A DNA stretch of 57,370 bases from assembly GCA_964526565.1 (NCBI GenBank), contig CAZGMC010000013.1, positions 1-57,370 on the forward strand. Direction: 5' to 3'. The notes beneath the pieces are model-generated. The model was not told the DNA's origin and made no database searches. It saw only the letters and a program-made list of their open reading frames with translations. Of this stretch, positions 1-7,778 are shown one piece after another (positions within the stretch are counted from its first letter, which is position 1; each line of letters starts with the position of its first letter). The position numbers and the translations under genes are program-made. The DNA comes from CAZGMC01 sp964526565 (GTDB taxonomy: Bacteria > Pseudomonadota > Alphaproteobacteria > DSM-16000 > Inquilinaceae).

Positions 1-14
1 GTCGCGCCAGCGGC

Positions 15-47
15 GCCACTGGGTTGCTTCGCTGCGCTCGCAAAGAC
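15..47. repeat. REP-like palindrome, right arm only
   Basis: The right arm of the dispersed repeat found at 2.6-3.6 kb (core gttgcttcgctgcgctcgca) is present at the very start of the window. A left arm may lie outside the window. The end reads aaagacg instead of aatgacg. No gene is visible in positions 1-93. Confidence 0.7.
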
Positions 48-93
48 GGGTGGGGACGTTTCCCGGTATGCGCCCGGCGCCGTGCGCCCGCGG

Positions 94-939
94 TCAGTAC
101 ACCGGCTTGCCGGCCGGCGTCAGGTAGCCGAGCTTTGTCATGTACGCGCGATGGTTGTTGATGATCCGCTCGGCCTGGGCCGGGGTCAGCTCCTTGCGCC
201 AGCCGCCCGCCTTGCCCTGGCGGAAGAACCGGTCGGCCTTCAGCGATTTTTCCACGAAGCCCTGGCGCTTCTCCTGGGCCGACACCGTTTCGAACGCGCT
301 GAAGCGGATCGCCTTGCGCAACCTTTGCGGGTCGGGGCGCACGCGCAGGAATTTTTCGACCATGCCGAACGCCGGTTCCGGCCGGTTCAGCATGTCCTCG
401 TAGCGCAGGACCAGGGGCCTGAGGCCGGGCGCGGTCGTCCAGCTCAGCACGTGGTCGCTCCAGCTTCCCAGCAACTGGAAAGCGAACTTGTCGGTGGTGG
501 CGAGCTGGTTGTCGGAGTTGCCCAGGGCCGCCACCGCCTCGTCATAGCCGATGCCGAGGTGATGGGCATAGGACACGGCCACGTCGAGCGGGTTGCGGAC
601 GATGTAGATGGCGCCCTCGGTGACCTCCGGCAGGATCGTCGGGATGCTGTTCAGGGCGTTGATCGCGCTGTGGGTCTTGGTGAAGGCGACGCCCTTCGCC
701 TCGCGGTGGATCAGGCGCTGCACCTCGGGCCTGAGGCGGTTGATCTCGACGTCGTCGAGCTGGTCGCGCGGCCGGCCGGCGACGCGCTCGAAGTATTCGA
801 GCTGGTGCTCGCCGAACGTGAAGTTCTTCAGGTCGTTGATTTCCACCGGCTGTGGCCGGTTGCTGACGTAGTTGGCGAGGAAGATCCGCATCCAGGTGTT
901 GCCGGACTTGGGATACGACGCCAGCCACACGATGCCCAC
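94..939 (-). CDS. Sulfotransferase domain protein
   Basis: Probable PAPS-dependent sulfotransferase of about 281 residues. The N-terminus carries the 5'-phosphosulfate-binding loop SYPKSGNTWMR (about residues 7-17), and the 3'-phosphate-binding segment VRNPLDVAVSYAHH follows near residue 115. Both are diagnostic for the sulfotransferase fold. I chose the GTG at 939 because GGGAG lies six bases upstream and the protein then starts directly at the core strand (GIVWLASYPKSG). A more upstream GTG at 966 would add nine basic residues. The acceptor (glycan, lipid or small molecule) cannot be read from sequence. It is a single gene, downstream of and co-oriented with the porin gene, with a terminator-like hairpin between them. 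Confidence 0.85.
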   Translation of the reverse strand: MGIVWLASYPKSGNTWMRIFLANYVSNRPQPVEINDLKNFTFGEHQLEYFERVAGRPRDQLDDVEINRLRPEVQRLIHREAKGVAFTKTHSAINALNSIPTILPEVTEGAIYIVRNPLDVAVSYAHHLGIGYDEAVAALGNSDNQLATTDKFAFQLLGSWSDHVLSWTTAPGLRPLVLRYEDMLNRPEPAFGMVEKFLRVRPDPQRLRKAIRFSAFETVSAQEKRQGFVEKSLKADRFFRQGKAGGWRKELTPAQAERIINNHRAYMTKLGYLTPAGKPVY

Positions 940-1000
940 AATCTGCTCCCGTTTCCGCCTTGCCACCCCGGTTCGAGGCCCACCGATGTAGCGGAACGGC

Positions 1001-1030
1001 GAAAGGGGGGCAACGCCGTTGCCCCCCTTC
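1001..1030 (-). terminator. Terminator hairpin after porin gene
   Basis: A 12-13 bp stem (ggggggcaac / gttgcccccc) with a three-base loop lies about 30 bases after the porin stop codon. On the minus strand it is followed by TTTCG, so the U tract is short. It probably ends the porin transcript before the sulfotransferase gene. Confidence 0.6.
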
Positions 1031-1061
1031 CGGTCGTTCGCAGGATCGGAACGCGCGTCGA

Positions 1062-2390
1062 TCAGAAGCTGATCGCCACGCCGCCGGTCACCAGCACGCC
1101 TTCGTTGTCCAGGTTGACGGTGCCGGTATCGGCCGCGTCGAGGACGCCGTTGGCGTTGGAGTCGATGCGCAGGCCGGTCGATTCGCTCTCGAATTCGACG
1201 AAGCCGACCGAGCCGACCAGGGCGATGCTGGAGCCCAGATTGTAGCGGGCGCCGCCCATATAGGCGGTGTACTGGTCCTCACCCGGCACGGTGATCAGGC
1301 CGTCGCTCTCGCCGTCATAGTAGGTAAAGCTGACCGACCAGGGACCCTGCTCGTAGGCGATACCGACATCCCAGCCCTGGCTCTCGGTGGTGCGGATGCC
1401 GGTGCTCGAATACGCCGTGCTGGTCGTCGGATCGATCAGCGTGGTCAGGGTGGACGCGCCCACGGTGCCGGCACCGCCACCGGTGGTGGTCCGGCCCGCG
1501 GTCAGGCGGCCGTCGAGCACCTCGGCATAGGAGCCGCCCAGCGTGAACCCGCCGTAGCTCATGGTCGCGCCGAGCGAATAGGCCTGGAAGTCCTCGTCGA
1601 GGTCGACCAGCGTGGTGCCGTCGGCACCAGTGCAGCTGACCGAGCTGCCGCAGGTGTTGAAGTTGAACTGGTCCGGTGCCTCGGCATAGTAGTAGCCGCC
1701 GGAGACGATGAATTCGACGCCGCTGAACGCGCCCTCGTAGTTCAGGCCGACCGACCAGCCGTTCATGTAGTCGGCCTGGTCGGAGATCAGCCCATTGCGG
1801 TCGCCGCCGGTCGGATCGATGTCCGGCAGATAGGAGAAGCCCAGCTGGAAGCCCTGGCCCTCTTCCGGACCGAACAGGCGCGGCGTGAAGTAGGTGACCT
1901 TCTGGCCGTCGTTGTCGCCGGCCGGCGTGATGAAGGTGCTGCCGAACGGGTTGCGGAAGACGCTGCTGCCGGTGGTGTTGGCGATGTGCTGGGTCTGCGA
2001 GCCGGAGTTGACCGGCAGCGCCACGGCCGGGGCGGCCACCTGCATCAGATAGGCGGCGTCGTTTTCGCTGCCGAGCTGGATGGTGCCGAAGCGGTCGCTG
2101 CTGACGAACAGGAACGATTCGTCGATGGTGTCGCCGCTCGTGTTGCCCTCGAGCTGGACGTTGACACCGAACACCAGACCGTTGTCGGTGACGCCGCGGC
2201 CCAGGAAGAACACCTCGGTGTTCGACCACTGGTCGACTTCCTGGAGGTTGTACTGGCCGTCGTTGTCGCCGTAGCCGAACCACTGTTGCATGAAGCCGCC
2301 CAGCCGCATCTCGATCTGGGCATTCGCCGCGCCGGAGACCAGCGCCGCGGTGGCGAGAGCGGTCGTGCCGAGCAGAAGCCGCTTCTTCAT
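1062..2390 (-). CDS. Gram-negative porin (Porin_4-like)
   Basis: General outer-membrane porin of about 442 residues, expected to form a 16-stranded beta-barrel trimer. It has a clear Sec signal peptide (MKKRLLLGTTALATAALVSG, then AANA before QIEMRLGGFMQQW). Alternating hydrophobic strands follow throughout, with the motifs FGTIQLGSENDAAYLM and NLDNEGVLVTGGVAISF. The protein ends in phenylalanine, as outer-membrane porins do for BAM recognition. The ATG at 2390 is preceded by AGGAGGA at good spacing. An in-frame upstream extension to 2465 has no signal-peptide character and was rejected. Substrate selectivity is not readable. Confidence 0.9.
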   Translation of the reverse strand: MKKRLLLGTTALATAALVSGAANAQIEMRLGGFMQQWFGYGDNDGQYNLQEVDQWSNTEVFFLGRGVTDNGLVFGVNVQLEGNTSGDTIDESFLFVSSDRFGTIQLGSENDAAYLMQVAAPAVALPVNSGSQTQHIANTTGSSVFRNPFGSTFITPAGDNDGQKVTYFTPRLFGPEEGQGFQLGFSYLPDIDPTGGDRNGLISDQADYMNGWSVGLNYEGAFSGVEFIVSGGYYYAEAPDQFNFNTCGSSVSCTGADGTTLVDLDEDFQAYSLGATMSYGGFTLGGSYAEVLDGRLTAGRTTTGGGAGTVGASTLTTLIDPTTSTAYSSTGIRTTESQGWDVGIAYEQGPWSVSFTYYDGESDGLITVPGEDQYTAYMGGARYNLGSSIALVGSVGFVEFESESTGLRIDSNANGVLDAADTGTVNLDNEGVLVTGGVAISF

Positions 2391-2597
2391 TTCAAGTCCT
2401 CCTCGTGAACCATCCCGGTGAAGGTCCCCTGACCGCCCCCCTTCGGGCATCCGGGATGACCTCAACTGCTGAAGTTGTGCCTACAGGATTACGAGTGCGG
2501 CGGAACAGGGTCAAGAAACGCCTGCCCCCATCGCGACAGAAATGCAGCACAGTGGCACAGGCGCAACACACCGCCCCGGCCCCCCGCCGCCCTGCCC

Positions 2598-2650
2598 CGT
2601 CACCGCGAGCGCAGCGACGCGGCTTAAGGCCCGGCGGTGCCGCCCTTCCC
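2598..2650. repeat. REP-like element, left arm only
   Basis: A left arm (cgtcaccgcgagcgcagcga) followed by cgcggcttaaggcccggcgg. The copy is truncated before the right arm and runs straight into the next complete copy. Confidence 0.7.
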
Positions 2651-2759
2651 CGTCACCGCGAGCGCAGCGACGCGGCCCAGGCCCGGCGGTGCCGGTTTGC
2701 AAATGACACGGATCGCCCGCGCGGCGCCACTGGGTTGCTTCGCTGCGCTCGCAATGACG
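2651..2759. repeat. REP-like palindromic element, copy 1
   Basis: About 109 bp. The left arm cgtcaccgcgagcgcagcga and the right arm tcgctgcgctcgcaatgacg are imperfect inverted repeats that could fold into a long hairpin. The interior contains gccggtttgcaaatgacacg. Confidence 0.8.
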
Positions 2760-2822
2760 CCCTGGGCCGGCAGCCGGACCGGATCGACGACGCCCCCATG
2801 GTCCTTCAAACGCACTCACTCC

Positions 2823-2931
2823 CGTCACCGCGAGCGCAGCGAAGCGGCCCAGGCCCGGCATCGCCGGTTTGCAAATGACACGGATCGCCCGCGCGGCGCC
2901 ACTGGGTTGCTTCGCTGCGCTCGCAATGACG
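2823..2931. repeat. REP-like palindromic element, copy 2
   Basis: Nearly identical to the copy at 2651. Differences are in the left arm (gaagcgg for gacgcgg) and in the interior (atcgccgg for ggtgccgg). It is separated from the previous copy by a spacer that is itself repeated. Confidence 0.8.
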
Positions 2932-2993
2932 CCCTGGGCCGGCAGCCGGACCGGATCGACGACGCCCCCATGGTCCTTCAAACGCACTCACTC

Positions 2994-3103
2994 CGTCACC
3001 GCGAGCGCAGCGACGCGGCTTAAGGCCCGGCGGTGCCGATTTTCAAATGACACGGATCGCCCGCGCGGCGCCACTGGGTTGCTTCGCTGCGCTCGCAATG
3101 ACG
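2994..3103. repeat. REP-like palindromic element, copy 3
   Basis: Same arms as the other copies. The interior reads cggcttaaggcccggcggtg and gattttcaaatgac, so it belongs to a slightly different subtype. It lies 33 bp from the end of the GIY-YIG gene. Confidence 0.8.
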
Positions 3104-3136
3104 GGGGTATAACACTTGGGGAGGCACTTCGACGGC

Positions 3137-3424
3137 CTAAATCAAATCCGGATACAAATCCCGCCAGGTCGGGTTCATGCCTTCGATAAGCGCCAGCTTT
3201 TTCTTCCTGGATCCGCCCTTGATCTGCTTCTCCCGCGCGATGGCGTCGGCCATTTCGTCGAACGATTCGTGATAGACCAGCAGCGTGCAGCCGTATCTGG
3301 CGGTGAAGCCCCCGGTCAGGCCCTCCTTGTGCTGGTAGACCCGCCGGGTCAGGTTCGACGTCACGCCCGTGTACAACGTGCCGTTCCGCCTGCTGGCCAT
3401 GATGTAGACCGCGGGCTGTTTCAC
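3137..3424 (-). CDS. GIY-YIG domain nuclease, small single-domain
   Basis: About 95 residues, the usual length for stand-alone GIY-YIG (UPF0213-type) proteins. The hallmark YI...LYTGVTSNL is near the N-terminus, followed by the helix arginine in TRRVYQHKEG and the conserved tail EKQIKGGSRKKKLALIE, with MNPTWRDLY at the end. The start is taken as GTG at 3424 because GGGAGG lies at good spacing. A longer reading to GTG 3466 would place the start inside the adjacent repeat. The gene stands alone between copies of a palindromic repeat on both sides, which may be its DNA substrate or mobility partner (inference). Members of the family are predicted nicking or structure-specific nucleases. Confidence 0.88.
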   Translation of the reverse strand: MKQPAVYIMASRRNGTLYTGVTSNLTRRVYQHKEGLTGGFTARYGCTLLVYHESFDEMADAIAREKQIKGGSRKKKLALIEGMNPTWRDLYPDLI

Positions 3425-3460
3425 GACCTGCCTCCCCGTGCGTCCCGACCTCGCCACTCC

Positions 3461-3569
3461 CGTCACCGCGAGCGCAGCGACGCGGCCCAGGCCCGGCGGT
3501 GCCGATTTTCAAATGACACGGATCGCCCGCGCGGCGCCACTGGGTTGCTTCGCTGCGCTCGCAATGACG
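3461..3569. repeat. REP-like palindromic element, copy 4
   Basis: Complete copy with both arms, on the 5' side of the GIY-YIG gene and in the same orientation as the copies on its 3' side. The GIY-YIG gene therefore lies between direct copies of the element. Confidence 0.8.
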
Positions 3570-3600
3570 CCCTGGGCCGGCAGCCGGACCGGATCGACGA

Positions 3601-3635
3601 CGCCACTGGGTTGCTTCGCTGCGCTCGCAAAGGCG
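3601..3635. repeat. REP-like element, right arm only
   Basis: Contains cgccactgggttgcttcgct followed by gcgctcgcaaaggcg. Only the right arm is present, directly after a duplicated spacer that reads gaccggatcgacgacgc. Confidence 0.65.
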
Positions 3636-3762
3636 CACCAATGGCCCGAATGGTTGCTGCCGAGGAGAGTTGCAAACCGCCCGGCAGACGCCTATACGGT
3701 CGTGCCAATCGGTATCGGCTTCATGCGGCGCCCTGCGGCGCCCTGCGGCGGCGGTCACGGGA

Positions 3763-4323
3763 ATGGCGTGGACGATGATTGATCAGGGATTGCCGAGGCT
3801 TCTGGCGACACTTGCAGTGGTGACGGTCGCCCTGGGCCTGCTGCCCGGCTGCAGCGGCGTGCGCGGCGATGCGGACATGCCGGAGCAGCGCGGCAACAGC
3901 CCCACCTTTCAATACCCCGAGGGCAGCATCTTCGGCCCCGGCGGGCTGAGCCTGTCCCTGTTCGGCAGCGGCGAGGAGGAGGGCGGCCCCGGTGAGCCCG
4001 GCATCGGCGTCAACAGCTTCCTGTGGCGGGCCTCGCTGGACACCGTGTCGTTCATGCCGATCACCTCGGCCGATCCGTTCGGTGGCGTGATCCTGACCGA
4101 CTGGTACAGCCCGAACGGGTCGGACGAGGAACGCTTCAAGGTCAATGTCTACATCCTCGACCGCCAGTTGCGCGCCGACGGCCTGCGCGTCGCCGTGTTC
4201 CGCCAGGTCCGCGAGCCCGGCGGCGGCTGGGTCGATGCCGAGGTGGATGTCGAGACCGGGACGCTGCTTGAGGACACCATCCTGACCCGCGCCCGCGAGC
4301 TGCGCCTGGCCGCCGTCGGTTGA
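3763..4323 (+). CDS. DUF3576 family lipoprotein
   Basis: Secreted lipoprotein of about 186 residues. A hydrophobic signal segment (LLATLAVVTVALGLLPGC) ends in a lipobox with the lipidated Cys near residue 30. The mature part has the features of the alphaproteobacterial DUF3576 family (FLWRASLDTVSFMPITSADP, GGVILTDWYSPNGSDEERFK, VNVYILDRQLRADGLRVAVFRQ). These proteins are usually found directly upstream of leuS, as here (stop to leuS start 91 bp). Function unknown; it probably acts at the outer membrane. An ATG at 3775 is an alternative start. Confidence 0.85.
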   Translation: MAWTMIDQGLPRLLATLAVVTVALGLLPGCSGVRGDADMPEQRGNSPTFQYPEGSIFGPGGLSLSLFGSGEEEGGPGEPGIGVNSFLWRASLDTVSFMPITSADPFGGVILTDWYSPNGSDEERFKVNVYILDRQLRADGLRVAVFRQVREPGGGWVDAEVDVETGTLLEDTILTRARELRLAAVG

Positions 4324-4414
4324 CGCGGGCGCCGTTCCCCGGCACACCATTGGGTCGATGGCGCCGCCGCTGGCGGCGCCGGGCCTGTTTCCGCCGTCAG
4401 CGAACGCCTGCGCC

Positions 4415-7240
4415 ATGTCGCGATACAATTTCAGGGAAGCCGAAGCCAGGTGGCAGCGCGTCTGGGACCAGCGCGGCACCTTCCGCGCCGTCGAGGACCC
4501 GGCACGGCCGAAATACTACGTCCTGGAGATGTTCCCCTATCCGTCGGGACGGCTCCATGTCGGCCATGCCCGCAACTACACCATCGGCGACGTCATCGCC
4601 CGCTACCGGCGCGCCAAAGGCTTCAACGTGCTGCACCCGATGGGCTGGGACGCCTTCGGCCTGCCGGCCGAGAATGCCGCCCTGGCCAACAAGGTGCACC
4701 CACGCGACTGGACGTTCGAGAACATCCGCGTCATGGGCGACCAGCTGCGCCTGCTCGGCCTGTCCTATGACTGGGACCGTGAGTTCGCCACCTGCACCCC
4801 GGACTACTACCGGCACGAGCAGAAGATGTTCCTCGACCTGCTCGAGGCCGGCCTCGCCTACCGGCGCGAGTCGTGGGTCAACTGGGATCCGGTCGAGCAC
4901 ACCGTGCTGGCCAACGAGCAGGTCATCGACGGCTGCGGCTGGCGCTCCGGTGCGCCGGTCGAGCGGCGCAAGCTGACCCAGTGGTTCCTGCGCACCACCG
5001 CCTTCGCCGACGCGCTGCTCGACGCCCTGGCCACGCTGGAGCGCTGGCCGGAGCGCGTGCGCCTGATGCAGGAGCGCTGGATCGGCCGCTCGGTCGGCGC
5101 CCGCATGCTGTTCGACCTGGCCGGCCGCGACGACCGGCTGGAGGTGTTCACCACCCGTCCCGACACGATCTTCGGCGCCAGCTTCTGCGCCATCGCCGCC
5201 GACCACCCGCTGGCCGAGGACCTGGCCGCCGGCGACCCCGCCCTGGCGGAGTTCATCGCCGAGTGCCGGCGCCTGGGCACCAGCGAGGAGGCCATCGAGA
5301 CGGCGGAGAAGCGCGGCCACGACACCGGCCTCAGGGCGCGCCACCCGTTCGAGCCGGACCGGCTGCTGCCGGTGTACGTCGCCAACTTCGTGCTGATGGA
5401 GTACGGCACCGGCGCCATCTTCGGCTGCCCGGCCCACGACCAGCGCGACCTGGACTTCGCCCGCCGCTACGGCCTGCCCGTGCGGCCGGTGCTGTGGCCG
5501 CCCGACGCGAAGGTGCTGGACGACGCCGCCGTGACGGCGCTGCCGGCCGCAGTGCGCGCCCGCTTCGACGAGAACCCGGTGCAGAGCCTGACCGAGCTGG
5601 GCCCAGGGTTGGGCCCAGGGTTGGGCCCCGAGCTGGGCNNNNNNNNNNNNNNNNNNNNNNNNNNNNNNNNNNNNNNNNNNNNNNNNNNNNNNNNNNNNNN
5701 NNNNNNNNNNNNNNNNNNNNNNNNNNNNNNNNNNNNNNCCGAGCTGGGCCCCGACTGGGGCAAGGTCTTCCACGTCGGCGCCACCGCCTACACCGACACC
5801 GACCTGCCGGCTTTCGGCTATGACCTGGGCGGGCTGACCGGGCACGACCGGCTGTCGGTCGACGAGGCCAAGGACGTGGCCATCGCCGCCCTGGCCGACC
5901 GCCATGCCGGCGAGGCGGCGATCCGCTACCGCCTGCGCGACTGGGGCGTGTCGCGTCAGCGCTACTGGGGCTGCCCGATCCCGGTGCTGTACCGCGCCGA
6001 CGGCACCATGGTGCCGGTGCCGGCCGAGGACCTGCCGGTCACCCTGCCCGACGACATCGACCTGACGCAGCCGGGCAACCCGCTGGACAACCACCCCACC
6101 TGGAAACACACCACCTGTCCCTACACCGGCCAGCCGGCGGTGCGCGAGACCGACACCTTCGACACCTTCTTCGAGTCGTCCTGGTACTTCGCCCGGTTCT
6201 GTTCGCCGCACGCCGCCGGTGCCTTCGACGAGGCCGCCGTGCGCTACTGGCTGCCGGTCGACCAGTACATCGGCGGCATCGAGCACGCCGTGCTGCACCT
6301 GCTCTATTCCCGCTTCTTCATGCGGGCGCTCAAGCAGTGCGGCTATCCGGTGGTGGCCGAGCCGTTCGCCGGCCTGATGACCCAGGGCATGGTCTGCCAC
6401 GAGACCTATCGCGGCCCCGACGGCCAATGGCTGTTCCCCGAGGAGGTCGAGGCGCGCGACGGCGGCATGGTGCGCCGGTCCGACGGTGCCCCGGTCACTG
6501 TCGGCCGCCTGGAGAAGATGAGCAAGTCGCGCAAGAACGTGGTCGGCCTCGAGTCGGTGGTCGATGCCTACGGTGCCGACACCGCCCGGCTGCTGCTGCT
6601 TTCTGACAGCCCGCCCGAGCGCGACCTGGAATGGACCGCGGCCGGCATTGAAGGCGCCTGGCGCTACGTCAACCGCCTGTGGCGATCAGTCACCGCGCCG
6701 GCCGTGCCGCTGCCGCCGCCCGGCACGCCGGCGCCGGCGGAGTGGGACGCCGCCGCCGCGGCCTTGCGCACCCGCACCCACCAGACGATCGCCGCCGTCG
6801 ACGACGACCTCGACAGTTTTCGGCTCAACCGCGCCGTGGCCCGCGTCCGCGAGCTGACCAATGCGATCGCCGAGCTGGACGGCGAGGGTCCGGGCCGCGG
6901 CTGGGCGTTGCGCGAGGCGCTGGAGACCGCCACCCTGCTGGCCGGCCCGATGATGCCGCACCTGGCCGAGGAGCTGTGGCAGGCGTTGGGCCACGACACC
7001 CTGGTGACGGACACGCCGTGGCCTGTCGCCGATCCCGCCCTGACCGTGGAGGAGTCCGTGACCCTGGCCGTACAGGTCAACGGCAAGCTGCGCGCCACCG
7101 TGTCGCTGCCCCGCGACGCCGACCGGGCCGCCGCCGAGCGCGCCGCCCTGACCGACCCGGCCGTCGCCCGCGCCATTGGCGGCAAGCCGGTGCGCAAGGT
7201 CATCGTCGTGCCGAATCGGGTGGTCAATGTCGTGGCGTAA
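4415..7240 (+). CDS. leuS: Leucyl-tRNA synthetase (interrupted by assembly gap)
   Basis: Class I synthetase that charges tRNA-Leu. Visible are the HIGH-type motif PYPSGRLHVGHARNY, the editing-domain threonine-rich segment TTRPDTIFG, the editing aspartate in PAHDQRD, the catalytic-domain motif RLRDWGVSRQRYWGCPIP and KMSKS in LEKMSKSRKN. The start at 4415 begins the conserved NFREAEARWQ. A run of 100 Ns (5639-5738) falls inside the editing region, within a 12-bp tandem repeat that encodes Gly-Pro-Glu/Gly-Leu. The frame happens to be maintained across the Ns. Downstream of the repeat the usual DG-x-INS-type segment is replaced by TDTDLPAFGYDLGGLTG. True length is unknown. The stop overlaps lptE. 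Confidence 0.95.
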   Translation: MSRYNFREAEARWQRVWDQRGTFRAVEDPARPKYYVLEMFPYPSGRLHVGHARNYTIGDVIARYRRAKGFNVLHPMGWDAFGLPAENAALANKVHPRDWTFENIRVMGDQLRLLGLSYDWDREFATCTPDYYRHEQKMFLDLLEAGLAYRRESWVNWDPVEHTVLANEQVIDGCGWRSGAPVERRKLTQWFLRTTAFADALLDALATLERWPERVRLMQERWIGRSVGARMLFDLAGRDDRLEVFTTRPDTIFGASFCAIAADHPLAEDLAAGDPALAEFIAECRRLGTSEEAIETAEKRGHDTGLRARHPFEPDRLLPVYVANFVLMEYGTGAIFGCPAHDQRDLDFARRYGLPVRPVLWPPDAKVLDDAAVTALPAAVRARFDENPVQSLTELGPGLGPGLGPELGXXXXXXXXXXXXXXXXXXXXXXXXXXXXXXXXXXELGPDWGKVFHVGATAYTDTDLPAFGYDLGGLTGHDRLSVDEAKDVAIAALADRHAGEAAIRYRLRDWGVSRQRYWGCPIPVLYRADGTMVPVPAEDLPVTLPDDIDLTQPGNPLDNHPTWKHTTCPYTGQPAVRETDTFDTFFESSWYFARFCSPHAAGAFDEAAVRYWLPVDQYIGGIEHAVLHLLYSRFFMRALKQCGYPVVAEPFAGLMTQGMVCHETYRGPDGQWLFPEEVEARDGGMVRRSDGAPVTVGRLEKMSKSRKNVVGLESVVDAYGADTARLLLLSDSPPERDLEWTAAGIEGAWRYVNRLWRSVTAPAVPLPPPGTPAPAEWDAAAAALRTRTHQTIAAVDDDLDSFRLNRAVARVRELTNAIAELDGEGPGRGWALREALETATLLAGPMMPHLAEELWQALGHDTLVTDTPWPVADPALTVEESVTLAVQVNGKLRATVSLPRDADRAAAERAALTDPAVARAIGGKPVRKVIVVPNRVVNVVA
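5594..5752. repeat. 12-bp tandem repeat with 100-N gap inside leuS
   Basis: Units of the type gagctgggccca / gggttgggcccc are readable at 5594-5638, and again at 5739-5752 after the gap. The repeat is in frame and encodes GPGL/GPEL tetrapeptides. The gap almost certainly marks a collapsed or unresolved tandem array; its true size is not known from the sequence. Confidence 0.85.
5639..5738. other. Assembly gap (100 Ns)
   Basis: Exactly 100 N characters, the conventional placeholder for a gap of unknown length. Confidence 0.98.
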
Positions 7241-7778
7241 CGCCGTGGCGGTCGCGGCGCTGCTCGCCCTGGGGCCGGCGCTGGCTGGCTGCGGCTGGCG
7301 CCCGATGTACGGCGACCTGGGCGGCCGGGAGAGCGTCGCCCACGCCGCCTTCCAGGAGATCCAGGTCGGCGTCATTCCGGACCGCTCCGGCCAGATCCTG
7401 CGCAACTTCCTGATCCGGCAGTTGAACCCGGCCGGCCGGCCGACCGATCCCAGATACCGGCTGGACGTGACCGTGGCCGAATCGGTTCAGGATCTCGGCG
7501 TGCTTCAGGACGATACGGCGACACGCGCCAACGTCATTGTCAACGCCTCCTACCGGCTCACCGAGATCGACACGGGCACCGCGCTGACCTCGGGAAGCCT
7601 CACCGCGATCACCAGCTCCAACATTCTGCGGGACGAGTATGCGACCCGGGTCGCCACCGAGAGTGCCCGGGACCGGGGCCTGCGCGAGTTGAGCAACCTG
7701 ATCCGGTTGCGGCTCGGACTGTATTTCAATCGCATGGAACCGCAGTCGGCGGCCGCCGGAACACCGGCCGGGCGATGA
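7227..7778 (+). CDS. lptE: LPS-assembly lipoprotein LptE
   Basis: Outer-membrane lipoprotein of about 183 residues that plugs the LptD barrel during LPS export. A signal peptide with lipobox LAGC is followed by GWRPMYGD, typical of alphaproteobacterial LptE. The body matches the family pattern (ILRNFLIRQLNP, YRLDVTVAESVQDLGV, ANVIVNASYRLTEIDTG). The ATG at 7227 overlaps the end of leuS by 14 bases, and its stop overlaps holA through ATGA, so leuS-lptE-holA form one translationally coupled operon. This order is conserved in alphaproteobacteria. Confidence 0.9.
   Translation: MSWRNAVAVAALLALGPALAGCGWRPMYGDLGGRESVAHAAFQEIQVGVIPDRSGQILRNFLIRQLNPAGRPTDPRYRLDVTVAESVQDLGVLQDDTATRANVIVNASYRLTEIDTGTALTSGSLTAITSSNILRDEYATRVATESARDRGLRELSNLIRLRLGLYFNRMEPQSAAAGTPAGR

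Larger units (their letters stand above)
2391..3136. other. Gene-free stretch with REP-like repeat cluster
   Basis: No credible gene between the porin start and the GIY-YIG gene. The stretch holds the porin 5' region (2391 to about 2590) and then one truncated and three complete palindromic repeat units in the same orientation at about 171-172 bp spacing. The unique-looking spacer between units (containing ccctgggccggcagccggac and a tail ending in cgcactcact) is itself duplicated, so this is tandem duplication of element plus spacer. Confidence 0.75.
3425..3762. other. Gene-free stretch with repeats
   Basis: Lies between the GIY-YIG start and the DUF3576 gene. It contains one complete palindromic repeat (3461-3569), one right-arm fragment (3601-3635) and the short promoter region of the lipoprotein gene. 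A triple ggcgccctgc-type repeat sits at 3727-3750. No gene is seen. Confidence 0.7.

Noticed and set aside
2598..3635. CRISPR array
   Set aside because: Repeats are about 109 bp with hairpin arms and nearly identical spacers at about 171 bp period, and no cas gene is present.
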